Positions 8,034 to 16,407 of a stretch of 64,000 nucleotides of DNA are shown here, piece after piece. The stretch covers positions 930,001 through 994,000 of the forward strand of contig CAVZRL010000009.1 in the NCBI GenBank assembly GCA_963777775.1, in the 5' to 3' direction. Positions within the stretch are counted from its first letter, which is position 1. Each line of letters starts with the position of its first letter. Made by a program: the position numbers and the translations under genes. The stretch is from WHSW01 sp963777775 (lineage in GTDB: Bacteria > Actinomycetota > Thermoleophilia > Solirubrobacterales > 70-9). The notes below the pieces were generated by a model. The model searched no databases. It worked only from the letters and a program-made list of their open reading frames with translations, and was not told the origin of the DNA.

Positions 8034-9406
8034 GCTTCCGCCGCCAGGGCCGCACCGATCGCCTCGGCGACGATCGCCAGTGCGCGGTCGAGGGCCTCGG
8101 CCGGCATCACCAGCGAGGGTTGGATGTTGAGCGTTGTGGTCGAGGAGTCGGTCAGCAGGCCCCGCCGCAGGGCCTCTCGCGCGACCGCCTCCTGCAGCTC
8201 GAGGTCGAGCTCGGCCGTCTCGCGGTCGCGGACGAACTCGATCGCCTGAAAGCAGCCGACCGCGCGCACGTCCCCGATTCGCTCGAAGCGCTCCTTGAGC
8301 CCGGCGAGCCGGGTCGCTCCGAGCCGCTCGAGCTCGGCCACGTTCTCGAGCACCGGCTCGGCCGCGTAGAAGTCGAGCGTCGCCAGCGCGGCGGCACAGG
8401 AGCCGGGCAGCCAGGCCCAGGTGCTGCCGGTGGGGACGTCGTCGAAGCCGCCGAGCGCGCGCTCGGTGCCAAGCAGTGCCCCGATCGGCATCACCCCGCC
8501 GCCGAGCGCCTTGCCGAGGCAGACCAGGTCGGGCTCGACTCCCCAGCGCTCGACCGCGAACAGGTGGCCGGCGCGCCCCATCCCGGTCTTGACCTCGTCG
8601 GCGCAAAGCAGCCAGTCGTGCTCGCGGCAGAGCTCGGAAAGCGCCGGCCAGAACGGATCCGGCGGCGCGACGCAGCCGCCCGAGCCGAGGATCGGCTCGA
8701 TCACCACGCCCGCGACGTCGGCCGGATCGAGGGCGTGGAAGAGGACGTGGTCGCGGATGTAGTCGACGGTGGCGTCGCCGCTGCCGCCGGGACGGGGGTC
8801 GCGAAACGGCGTCCGGTAGGGGTGCGGGTAGGGGACGTGGACGAAGCCGGGAACCAGGCCACGTAGGCCGCTGGAGATCTCGGCCGCCTCGGCCCCGAGC
8901 GCCGCGGTCATCGTCGACTCGCCGTGGTAGGAGCCGTGGAAGGCGAGGATCACCGGGCGGCCGGTGGCGCGACGCATGATCTTGATCGCGATCTCGACCG
9001 CCTCGGTCCCGTTGAGGGCGATGTCGTAGCGGCTCAGGCTCCCGGGAGCGACGTCGAGCAGCCGCTCGCCGAGCTCCGCGGTGAGCTCGGACGCGAGCGC
9101 GTGGCTGTCCTCGTTGCCGAACGTGCGCAGGGCCTCGACCGCCGGCTCGAGCAGCTCCCGCCGGCCGGCCCCGAGCGGCACCGAGGCGGAGGCGGAGGCG
9201 CAGTCGAGGTAGACGTTGCCGTCGACGTCGGCCACCGTCCAGGCGCGCTTCTCGGCCACCGCCAGCGGCGCCAGGTGGTTGGCGAGCCCGGGATAGGCGG
9301 TGGCGGAGATCCGCGCCAGGATCTCGCGGCTCAGCGGCCCCGGCGGCTCGACCGTGATCGCAGGGGCCTGGATCTCGTCCCACGCGCTCGGATAGAGAGG
9401 ACTCAC
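8030..9406 (-). CDS. Class III aminotransferase (first of three)
   Basis: A 458-residue fold-type I PLP enzyme. It has DVDGNVYLDCASA near the N-terminus, the phosphate-binding NGTEAVE, FHGSYHGES, CADEVKTGMGR with the PLP-ring Asp, and the Schiff-base lysine in LGKALGGGVMP. Class III enzymes move an omega- or alpha-amino group from amines and amino acids to an oxo-acid; substrate cannot be read from sequence. GTG at 9406 overlaps the stop of the FAD oxidoreductase gene (GTGA), and its own stop overlaps kbl. Its place after a polyamine-type ABC transporter and an amine-oxidase-like flavoprotein suggests deamination of an imported amine or its product. Confidence 0.85.
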   Translation of the reverse strand: MSPLYPSAWDEIQAPAITVEPPGPLSREILARISATAYPGLANHLAPLAVAEKRAWTVADVDGNVYLDCASASASVPLGAGRRELLEPAVEALRTFGNEDSHALASELTAELGERLLDVAPGSLSRYDIALNGTEAVEIAIKIMRRATGRPVILAFHGSYHGESTMTAALGAEAAEISSGLRGLVPGFVHVPYPHPYRTPFRDPRPGGSGDATVDYIRDHVLFHALDPADVAGVVIEPILGSGGCVAPPDPFWPALSELCREHDWLLCADEVKTGMGRAGHLFAVERWGVEPDLVCLGKALGGGVMPIGALLGTERALGGFDDVPTGSTWAWLPGSCAAALATLDFYAAEPVLENVAELERLGATRLAGLKERFERIGDVRAVGCFQAIEFVRDRETAELDLELQEAVAREALRRGLLTDSSTTTLNIQPSLVMPAEALDRALAIVAEAIGAALAAEA

Positions 9407-11025
9407 CGGCGCAACCCTCGCAGGCGCGCCGCCGGCCCGTGTGCCTCGCGCAGGACCTCGCGGGCGCAGTTGCGCCCGTTGGCGCCCGTCACGCCGCCGC
9501 CCGGATGGGTACCGGCGCCGCACAGCCACAGGCCTGCGACCGGGGTTCGGTACTCGGCCCAGCCGCGAACCGGGCGCAGGTTGAAGAGCTGGTCGAAGGC
9601 CATCTCGCCGTGCAGCGCGTGGCCGCCCCAGATCCCGAGCAGCGACTCGAGGTCGCTCGGAGCGAGCACCTGGCGGGCGACGATCGAGTCGGGCAGGCCG
9701 GGGAAGTAGCCGCCGAGCTTCTCGATCGCCCGGTCGGCGACCTGGTCGCGGATCAGCTCCCAGGACCCCTCGGCCAGGGTGTAGGGCTGGGAGTTGACGT
9801 CGATCGTGACCACGTGCTTTCCCTCCGGCGCCAGCGAGGGGTCGTGCACGGTCGGAAAGCAGAGCTCGATATGCGGGTCGGGCGCCGGGCGCCCGGCGCG
9901 GGCCTCGGCCTGCGCCGCGTCCATCTCGGCGACGGTCGGGTTGACCTCGACGATCCCGCGATGGTAGGGCTGCACGCCCGCGCCGTCGACCGCGGCCGCC
10001 GTCGGCAGCGCATCGACCGCGAGGTTGATCTTCATGCTCGTCCCCTCGCAGCGATAGGCCCGCAGCGCGGCGGCGAACCGCTCCGGCACGTCCCCGGGCC
10101 CGACCAGACCGAGCAGGGTTGTCTTCGGGTCGGCATTGGAGAGCACGGCGGCGCTGCGGATCTCCTCTCCGTCCTCGAGCGCGACGCCGGTCGCTCGGCC
10201 GGACTCGACCAGGATCTCGCGTACCGGCGAGCCGGTCCTGATCTCGGCCCCGGCATCGCGCGCGGCCTCGGCCATCGCCGCGGTCAGCCGGCCCATGCCG
10301 CCGCGCACGAAGCCCCACTGGCGGATCCCGCCTCCGGACTGCTCGGAGGCGTGGTCGTGGAGCAGGACGTAGGCGGTTCCCGGCGTCGACGGCCCGCAGG
10401 TCGAGTCGTTGATCGCGTGCCAGCCGAGGGCCGCCAGCAGCTGCTCGGAGGCGAAGTGCTCGGACAGGTACTGGGTCGCCGAGGTGCCGAACATGTAGAG
10501 GGCGTCGGAGACGAGGCGGCGGTTGCGGGCCGCGCGCAGGCCGAGGCCTGCAAGCCGGCCGAGGTCGCGGAGACGGATCGACGCCGGGTCCGGGGGGGTG
10601 GTGTCGATCAACGGCGTGATCAGGGCCGCGATCCGCCCCAGCTCGGCCTCGAACCCCGGCAGCGCCCTCGCGTCGGCGGCGGAGAAGCGGCCGACCTCGC
10701 GCTGGGTTGCGGCGAGGTCGTCGTCGAGGTGAAGGTGAGAGCCGTCGGCGTAGAGGTTGAGCGCCGGGCCGGCCGGGTCGACGACGATCCCGCGCTCTAC
10801 CAGGCGCAGGTCGCGCCAGACCGGCTCGCGCAGCATGCTCAGCACGTAGGCGCCGGTCGAGGCGTGAAAGCCGGGCGCGAACTCCTCGGTCACGCAGCAG
10901 CCGCCGACGATCTCGCGGCGCTCGAGCACGACCGTGCGCAGGCCGGCGGTTGCCAGGTAGTAGGCGGCGACGAGGCCGTTGTGCCCGCCGCCGACGATCA
11001 CGGCGTCCCAGCTGCGTTGGCTCAC
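9403..11025 (-). CDS. FAD-dependent oxidoreductase, phytoene-desaturase/PYROXD2-like
   Basis: A 540-residue flavoprotein with an N-terminal Rossmann dinucleotide motif VIVGGGHNGLVAAYYLA and the following ERREIVGGCC typical of the phytoene-desaturase branch of amine-oxidase-like flavoproteins. A second FAD-contacting segment near the C-terminus reads LWLCGAGTHPGGGVTGANG. Proteins of this branch desaturate or oxidise C-C or C-N bonds. Carotenoid synthesis is unlikely here because no crt genes are nearby. The ATG is 52 bases after the permease gene, the largest gap in this operon, and the stop overlaps the aminotransferase start. An amine or amino-acid oxidation step is inferred from context only. 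Confidence 0.85.
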   Translation of the reverse strand: MSQRSWDAVIVGGGHNGLVAAYYLATAGLRTVVLERREIVGGCCVTEEFAPGFHASTGAYVLSMLREPVWRDLRLVERGIVVDPAGPALNLYADGSHLHLDDDLAATQREVGRFSAADARALPGFEAELGRIAALITPLIDTTPPDPASIRLRDLGRLAGLGLRAARNRRLVSDALYMFGTSATQYLSEHFASEQLLAALGWHAINDSTCGPSTPGTAYVLLHDHASEQSGGGIRQWGFVRGGMGRLTAAMAEAARDAGAEIRTGSPVREILVESGRATGVALEDGEEIRSAAVLSNADPKTTLLGLVGPGDVPERFAAALRAYRCEGTSMKINLAVDALPTAAAVDGAGVQPYHRGIVEVNPTVAEMDAAQAEARAGRPAPDPHIELCFPTVHDPSLAPEGKHVVTIDVNSQPYTLAEGSWELIRDQVADRAIEKLGGYFPGLPDSIVARQVLAPSDLESLLGIWGGHALHGEMAFDQLFNLRPVRGWAEYRTPVAGLWLCGAGTHPGGGVTGANGRNCAREVLREAHGPAARLRGLRR

Positions 11026-11077
11026 GCCAGCGGCCTCAACGGCGGCCGGGCTCGGCTTCGTCCTGTCGGACTCCGCC

Positions 11078-11965
11078 TCACTGTTCCAGCTGTTTGATCT
11101 TCGCCAGCCGGTAGGCGACGACTGCGAACAGCGCCGCAGCGAGCAGCATCAGCATGCTGAGCGCGGCGCCGCCGTTGAGGTCGCCGCTCTCGAGCACCAG
11201 GTCGTTGACCGCGTTGCCGAGCATGTAGCCCTCCGTTCCGCCGACCAGCGCCGGGCTGGCGAAGTCGGTGAACAGCGGGATGTAGACGAGCAGCAGGGCG
11301 ACGAAGATCCCGGGCGCGATCAGGGGCAGCAGCACCCGCCGGAAGGTCGTCCACCAGCCGGCGCCGAGATCGCGCGCGGCCTCGAACATGTTGGTGTCGA
11401 TCGCCTTCATCGCGGCGTAGATCGGGATCACGGTGTAGGTCAGGTAGCTGGTCGAGAGGACGACGATGACCGCGAACTTGCTGAACAGCAGCGCGTCGAT
11501 CGGTTGGTCGATCAGGCCGATGTCGAGCAGGGCCGAGTTGATCAGGCCCTCGCGCCCGAGCAGCATCCGCCAGGCGTAGATCCGGACCATCGGGTTGAGC
11601 TCGTCGGCGAGGACGAAGAAGAGCAGCAGCGGGATCTCCAAGCGCCCCGCCTTGAACGCGAGCACGTAGGCGAGCGGCACGGCGAGCAGCAGCTGGATCA
11701 CCATCGCCGCGGTCGCGATCTGGAAGGTCGTCAGCGCCACCTCGCGGTAGAGCTCGTCGCCGAGCACGTCGGTGAAGTTGGAGAGGGTGAATCCGGACTG
11801 GCCGCTGAGGATCCCGTACTGGAGGGCGATCACCAGCATGACCAGCATCGGCGCACAGAAGAACAGCAGTAGGACCGCCATCGGCGCCGACATGAACGCC
11901 AGGCTTCGCAGCAGGCCGCGAGAACGCAGCCGCCCGCGGCCCGCCGGCACCGAGGCCGATTCCAT
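11078..11965 (-). CDS. ABC transporter permease, PotB-like
   Basis: A 295-residue inner-membrane permease with about six transmembrane segments. The cytoplasmic EAA loop reads EAARDLGAGWWTTFRRVLLP, the contact site for the ATPase. Overall length and loop match the PotB/PotH branch of the spermidine/putrescine/iron family. The start codon shares one base with the stop of the PotC-like gene (TGATG), so the two permeases are translationally coupled. Together with the ATPase and binding protein upstream this forms a complete importer. Substrate is inferred as a polyamine or other cationic amine. Confidence 0.85.
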   Translation of the reverse strand: MESASVPAGRGRLRSRGLLRSLAFMSAPMAVLLLFFCAPMLVMLVIALQYGILSGQSGFTLSNFTDVLGDELYREVALTTFQIATAAMVIQLLLAVPLAYVLAFKAGRLEIPLLLFFVLADELNPMVRIYAWRMLLGREGLINSALLDIGLIDQPIDALLFSKFAVIVVLSTSYLTYTVIPIYAAMKAIDTNMFEAARDLGAGWWTTFRRVLLPLIAPGIFVALLLVYIPLFTDFASPALVGGTEGYMLGNAVNDLVLESGDLNGGAALSMLMLLAAALFAVVAYRLAKIKQLEQ

Positions 11966-12894
11966 CAGCGCACCGCTCCGGTCATCAGCTCGGAGATCGC
12001 CTGATCACCTTCGCTGCCGCCGCGGCGCGAGAGCCGCTTGATCACCAGCCAGGCCCCGAACACCGCCAGCACCTGGGCGAGCGCGATCACGGTCGAGGCC
12101 GCGTTGACCACGGGCAGGTTCTCCGACTGGCGCAGGATTGAGAACACCCAGACCGGGAACGTCTGCTCGAAGCCGCCGGTGAAGAACGAGATCTCGAAGT
12201 TGTTGAACGACCAGGCGAAGGCGAAGATCCCCGCCGCGGCGAGCGACGGGGCGATCTGCGGCAGGACGACGTGGCGCAGCATCTGGCCCTGCGATGCGCC
12301 GAGGTCGATCGCGGCCTCCTCCTGCGAGCGCGAGAAGCGGACCAGTCCGGCGGAGACGATCGCGACCACGAGCGGGAAGGTGACCACGAGTTGCATCAAC
12401 CCGACCGTCTGCAGGGAGAGGGCGACGCCGAGCTCGCTGAAGAAGATCAATCCGGCGACGCCGATGATCAGCCACGGGACGACGAGTACCGAGCCGTGCA
12501 GGCCGGCGGCGAGGCCGCGGCCGCGAAAGCGCAACCGGGTCAGGCCCCAGGCGGCGAGCGTCCCGAGGACCAGCGAGGCGGTCGCCACCAGGCTCGCGAC
12601 CAGGAGCGAGTTGAGGACCGCGTCGCGCGCCTGGCCCGCGTTCCAGGCCTCCTCGTACCACCGGGTCGTGAACCCCTCCCAGGGCAGCGAGATGATCGAG
12701 GAGTCGTTGAACGAGAACAGCGCCAGCATCAGCACCGGGCCGAACAGGATCACGAGCACGACGAGGACGAGCGCGACGCTGGCGACCGCGGGCAGGCGGC
12801 GGCGCACGCGAGCGCCGAGCCCGGCGCGCACCCGGGGGGCCGGGGCGGCGACCGGCGGCGAGGGCAGGGCTACTGGGCCAGCACCTCTTGCCAT
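11965..12894 (-). CDS. ABC transporter permease, PotC-like
   Basis: A 309-residue permease, second subunit of the importer. After a proline/arginine-rich cytoplasmic N-terminus of about 30 residues come six hydrophobic segments. The EAA loop is EEAAIDLGASQGQMLRHVVL. I used ATG 12894, which overlaps the end of the binding-protein gene by 25 bases; a GTG further in (in the CGGGTGCGCGCC stretch) is a possible shorter start. The C-terminus is basic. PotC-type permeases pair with PotB in a heterodimer, which fits the adjacent gene. Confidence 0.8.
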   Translation of the reverse strand: MARGAGPVALPSPPVAAPAPRVRAGLGARVRRRLPAVASVALVLVVLVILFGPVLMLALFSFNDSSIISLPWEGFTTRWYEEAWNAGQARDAVLNSLLVASLVATASLVLGTLAAWGLTRLRFRGRGLAAGLHGSVLVVPWLIIGVAGLIFFSELGVALSLQTVGLMQLVVTFPLVVAIVSAGLVRFSRSQEEAAIDLGASQGQMLRHVVLPQIAPSLAAAGIFAFAWSFNNFEISFFTGGFEQTFPVWVFSILRQSENLPVVNAASTVIALAQVLAVFGAWLVIKRLSRRGGSEGDQAISELMTGAVR

Positions 12895-13946
12895 GCGCGC
12901 TCGTAGACCTCGGCGTTGGGGGGCTCGGTGGTCGCGATCGCGCTCTCGAGGTTGCGCGGGTCGGCCGACTCGCGATACGCCTTCGAGACCAGGGGCAGCG
13001 CCTCCGGGTTCATCGCCACGAAGCCCATGTCGCCCGAGAGAGCCTGGGCCTCGGGCGAGGCGTAGTAGTTGATCAGCTTGTAGGCGGCGGGGATGTTCTG
13101 CGCGTTCGAGGTAATCGCCAGCCCGCAGACCCAGGAGAGGGCGCCCTCCTTCGGCGCCACCCACTCGACCGGCAGCCCGTCGTCGACCATCGCCTGCGTC
13201 GTACCGCGCCCGCCGTCGGCGAGCACGACCTCGCCCGACTTGAACAGGTTGACCATCGAGGAGTCGGATTCGGCGAAGGCGCGGAAGTTGTCGCGATTCT
13301 CGAGCAGGTGCTGCTTGGCGGCCTCGATCTCCTCGTCGGTGAGCGCGGTCGGGTCCTCGGCGCCGAGCGCCATCGCGGTGATCGCGATCGCGGTCAGCGG
13401 CGTCGCCTCGAGCGCGACGTTGCCGGCGTGGGCCGGGTCGAAGAGGTCGGCGTAGGAGTCGACTCCCTCCGGGATCGCCTCGGTATCGACGATCAGGCCG
13501 TGGGGCCCGGCGGAGGCGGGAACGAACAGGACCTCGCCGGCGTCGTTGCGAACCTCTGCCTTGTCGGAGAAGGCGAGCTTGTCGAACTCCTTCACCCCGC
13601 GGGGGTCCAGCGGCCGGATCAGGCCACGGGCGAGCAGCGGTGCCATCTCGTCGGTGCAGACCTCGACCACGTCGGCCTCGAAGCCGCCGGCCAGCTTCGC
13701 CGCCGCCGACTTGTTGGAGTCGAAGGTGGCGACCTTGAGCTCGAGGTCCGGGTTGGCCTCGCGGAACGGGTCGAGCATCTCGTCGGGGACCGTGTCGCCG
13801 TAGGCGAACACGCGCAGCGTTCCCGAGACGGGGGCCTCGGGGTCGTCGGGCGGCGGCGCCACCTCGGAGCTGCCGCCGCCGGCTCCACAGCCCGTGAGCA
13901 CGAAGAGCGCGACCGCCGCGGTCGCAGCAAGGGTGCCTCTGATCAT
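12870..13946 (-). CDS. Extracellular solute-binding lipoprotein, PotD-like (first copy)
   Basis: A 358-residue periplasmic-binding-type lipoprotein. It has a short basic start, a hydrophobic core and a lipobox LTGC placing the lipidated Cys at residue 19, then a proline-rich tether and the mature domain opening GTLRVFAYGDTVPDEM. FEADVVEVCTDEM and SGEVVLADGGRGTT fit the PotD/Fbp cluster. It would capture substrate for the two downstream permeases. A close paralogue lies at 23387 (GTLRVFAYEDS, AAAKLAGGFEADVVEIC). Start overlaps the ATPase stop by ATGA. The binding pocket cannot be typed by eye. Confidence 0.87.
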   Translation of the reverse strand: MIRGTLAATAAVALFVLTGCGAGGGSSEVAPPPDDPEAPVSGTLRVFAYGDTVPDEMLDPFREANPDLELKVATFDSNKSAAAKLAGGFEADVVEVCTDEMAPLLARGLIRPLDPRGVKEFDKLAFSDKAEVRNDAGEVLFVPASAGPHGLIVDTEAIPEGVDSYADLFDPAHAGNVALEATPLTAIAITAMALGAEDPTALTDEEIEAAKQHLLENRDNFRAFAESDSSMVNLFKSGEVVLADGGRGTTQAMVDDGLPVEWVAPKEGALSWVCGLAITSNAQNIPAAYKLINYYASPEAQALSGDMGFVAMNPEALPLVSKAYRESADPRNLESAIATTEPPNAEVYERAWQEVLAQ

Positions 13947-15046
13947 CGTGCCTCCTCGGTTTGCGGCGAATCCCCGGCCTCGACCACGAGGCTGTGACGA
14001 TCAGCCCAGCACAGGGTCACCTCGTCCCCCGCTGCGAGCGCGGTTGCCTCGTCGTCGTTCAGCTCGTGCACGACCAGCCGCTCGCCGGTCGCGATCTCGA
14101 CCACCGTCTGCGAGAGCGAGCCGAGGTAGATGCGCTCGACCACGCGCCCACGGATCACCGATCCGGCGCCGTTGTCGCCGGCGCCGAAGCTGATCTTCTC
14201 CGGGCGCACGGTGATCCGCAGACGGGCCGTCGAGCCGCCGGGATCGGGGGCGACGACGCGCATGCCCTCGCCGAGCTCCATCACCGCGAGCTCGCCCTCG
14301 CGGTGACTGACCTCGAGCCCGATCGAGTTCGAGGTCCCGATGAAGCCGGCGACAAAGGCCGTTCGCGGCTGCTCGTACAGGGTCCGCGGGTCGGCGAGCT
14401 GCTGGACGACGCCGCCCTCCATGACCGCGATCCGGTCCGACATCGTCAACGCCTCCTCCTGGTCATGGGTGACGTAGACGAAGGTGGTGCCGGTCGACTT
14501 CTGGATCCGCTTGAGCTCGAGCTGCATCTCGCGGCGAAGCTTCAGGTCGAGCGCCCCGAGCGGTTCATCGAGCAGCAGCGCGGCCGGGCGGTTGACCAGG
14601 GCGCGGGCGAGCGCGACCCGCTGGCGCTGGCCACCGGAGAGCTCGGCCGGGCGGCGCCCTCCGAGGCCCTCGAGCTGGACCACGGCGAGGATCTCGGCGA
14701 CCCGGTCGCGTGCCTGCTCGCGGCCTACGCGCTTCAGCCGCAGCCCGAACTCGACGTTCTCGGCGACCGTCATATGCGGAAACAGCGCGTAGTCCTGGAA
14801 GACCATGTTGACGTTGCGCCGCCGCGGCGAGACCAGCGTCACGTCCTCGCCGGCGAGCAGCACCCGGCCGGCGTCGGGCTCCTCGAAGCCGGCGATCAGC
14901 CGCAGGGTGGTGGTCTTGCCGCAGCCGCTCGGTCCGAGCATCGAGAAGAACTCGCCCTCGTCGATCTCGAGCGAGACGTCGTCGACCGCGCGCAGCTTGC
15001 CGAAGCTGCGGCTGACCCGGTCGAGGATGATCATCGGTTCGCTCAT
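13943..15046 (-). CDS. ABC transporter ATP-binding protein, PotA-like
   Basis: A 367-residue ATPase with Walker A GPSGCGKTT, Q-loop in VFQDYALFPHMT, signature LSGGQRQRVALARAL, Walker B LLLDEPLGALD, and H-loop YVTHDQEEALTMSD. The C-terminal ~120 residues form a TOBE-type regulatory domain (VRPEKI), as in PotA, MalK and FbpC. The sequence order and neighbours make it the energising subunit of the PotBCD-like importer. Its ATG overlaps the glycerate kinase stop by four bases, and its stop overlaps the binding-protein ATG. Confidence 0.9.
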   Translation of the reverse strand: MSEPMIILDRVSRSFGKLRAVDDVSLEIDEGEFFSMLGPSGCGKTTTLRLIAGFEEPDAGRVLLAGEDVTLVSPRRRNVNMVFQDYALFPHMTVAENVEFGLRLKRVGREQARDRVAEILAVVQLEGLGGRRPAELSGGQRQRVALARALVNRPAALLLDEPLGALDLKLRREMQLELKRIQKSTGTTFVYVTHDQEEALTMSDRIAVMEGGVVQQLADPRTLYEQPRTAFVAGFIGTSNSIGLEVSHREGELAVMELGEGMRVVAPDPGGSTARLRITVRPEKISFGAGDNGAGSVIRGRVVERIYLGSLSQTVVEIATGERLVVHELNDDEATALAAGDEVTLCWADRHSLVVEAGDSPQTEEAR

Positions 15047-16407
15047 GGCTGCCCCTCGTGCTTGGCGCCGACGACGATCACGAACAGGTCGTTGACGTTG
15101 GTCTGTGTCGGGCCGGTGACGATCAGGTCGCCGAGCTCGGCGAGCGCCTCGCCCGACCGGTGTCCGGCGAGCGCCGCCTCGAGGCTGACCTGGGCCTGCG
15201 TGGCGCGCGCGACCGTCTCACCGTCGACGATCGCCCCCGCGGCCTCGGTGCCACCGTCGGAGCCGTCGGTGTCCAAGAAGCAGGCGGAGACCGGCGCGCC
15301 CGCGATCGTGACCGCCGCCGCCAGCGCCGCTTCCTGGTTTGGGCCGCCGGCGCCGAAGGCACCGTCGGGGCCGAGCGAGACGACCGCCTCTCCGCCACAC
15401 CCGATCAGCACGCGTGGCGCGGTCGAGGCGCCGTCGGCAGCCGCGGGCGACCGCGCGAGCGCGGCGAGCATCTCGCCGACCTCGGTCGCCTCTCCCTCGA
15501 GCTCGGTCGAGACGACCGTCGCGTCCGCACCGGCAGCCTCGGCCTCGCGCGACATCGCCTCACAGGCGCTGCGGCCCGTGACCAGGAGCACGGTGTGCGG
15601 CTCGTCCTCGAGCCGCGGCGACTCGGCCTGCCCACCCTCGAGGTGGCTGCGAACGCTGGCCGGGATCGCTTCCCAGAGGCCGCGCTCGCGCAGCACCTCG
15701 ATTGCGTCACCTACGGTCGAGCCGTCCTCGACGGTCGGGTCGGTGATCACGTCGAGGCGGTCGCCGGCGACATCGGAAGCGGTCAGGTTGACGAGCGTCG
15801 CCGGCGCGATCTGCGCCGCCAGGCGGCCACCCTTGAGCGCCGACACGTGCTTGCGAACCGCATTGACGTCGGCGATCGGCGCCCCCGAGCCGAGCAAGAG
15901 CTCGTGCAGGCGTCGCTTCTCCGCGGCGCTGACGCCATCGGGAGGCAGGCAGGCAAGCGCCGAGCTGCCCCCGGTGAACGAGGCGAGCACGAGGTCGCCC
16001 TCGCGGGCGCGGGCGGCGAGCTCGAAGAGCCGGCGGGCGCCACTCACCGAGCGCTCGCTGGGGAGCGGATGGTCGGCGAGCATCAGCTCGACCCGGTCGA
16101 GCGCGATCGTGTCCTCGCCGTCGCGGACGACGACCGCGCCGCGGTCGAGACGCGGGCCCAGGACCCGCTCGAGTGCCGCGGCGATAGCGAGGGTCGCCTT
16201 GCCGGCCCCGACGACGATCACCTCGGCGTCGTCGTCGAGCGCGTAGGTGCGGTCGCCGATCCGGATCCCGCCGTCGAGGACGGAGACCACCTGCTCGGTC
16301 GCCCTGCCGACGTCGCAGGCCTCGAGACCGGCTCCCGCCACCCTCAGGGCGAGGGCGCGCAAGTCGCCCATTCCGTTGACCGCGACCTCGCCGGCGTTCG
16401 CGATCAC
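15043..16407 (-). CDS. Glycerate 2-kinase (GckA/MOFRL family)
   Basis: A 454-residue class II glycerate kinase. The N-terminal DUF4147-type domain shows VVGAGKATLAIAAALE, MLADHPLP and GGSSALACLPPDGV; the C-terminal MOFRL domain shows LDTDGSDGGTEAAGAIVDG and GPTQTNVNDLFVIVV. The family makes 2-phosphoglycerate from D-glycerate and ATP. The next gene upstream encodes an enolase paralogue, which would turn this product into PEP; that pairing is the strongest functional clue in the operon. Overlaps of four bases link it to both neighbours. The expected feeder (hydroxypyruvate or tartronate-semialdehyde reductase) could be the divergent SDR, but this is not shown. Confidence 0.9.
   Translation of the reverse strand: MIANAGEVAVNGMGDLRALALRVAGAGLEACDVGRATEQVVSVLDGGIRIGDRTYALDDDAEVIVVGAGKATLAIAAALERVLGPRLDRGAVVVRDGEDTIALDRVELMLADHPLPSERSVSGARRLFELAARAREGDLVLASFTGGSSALACLPPDGVSAAEKRRLHELLLGSGAPIADVNAVRKHVSALKGGRLAAQIAPATLVNLTASDVAGDRLDVITDPTVEDGSTVGDAIEVLRERGLWEAIPASVRSHLEGGQAESPRLEDEPHTVLLVTGRSACEAMSREAEAAGADATVVSTELEGEATEVGEMLAALARSPAAADGASTAPRVLIGCGGEAVVSLGPDGAFGAGGPNQEAALAAAVTIAGAPVSACFLDTDGSDGGTEAAGAIVDGETVARATQAQVSLEAALAGHRSGEALAELGDLIVTGPTQTNVNDLFVIVVGAKHEGQP

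Noticed and set aside
9403..11025. Carotenoid (crtI) gene.
   Set aside because: No other crt genes; operon is amine-transport related and the protein resembles PYROXD2-type relatives.
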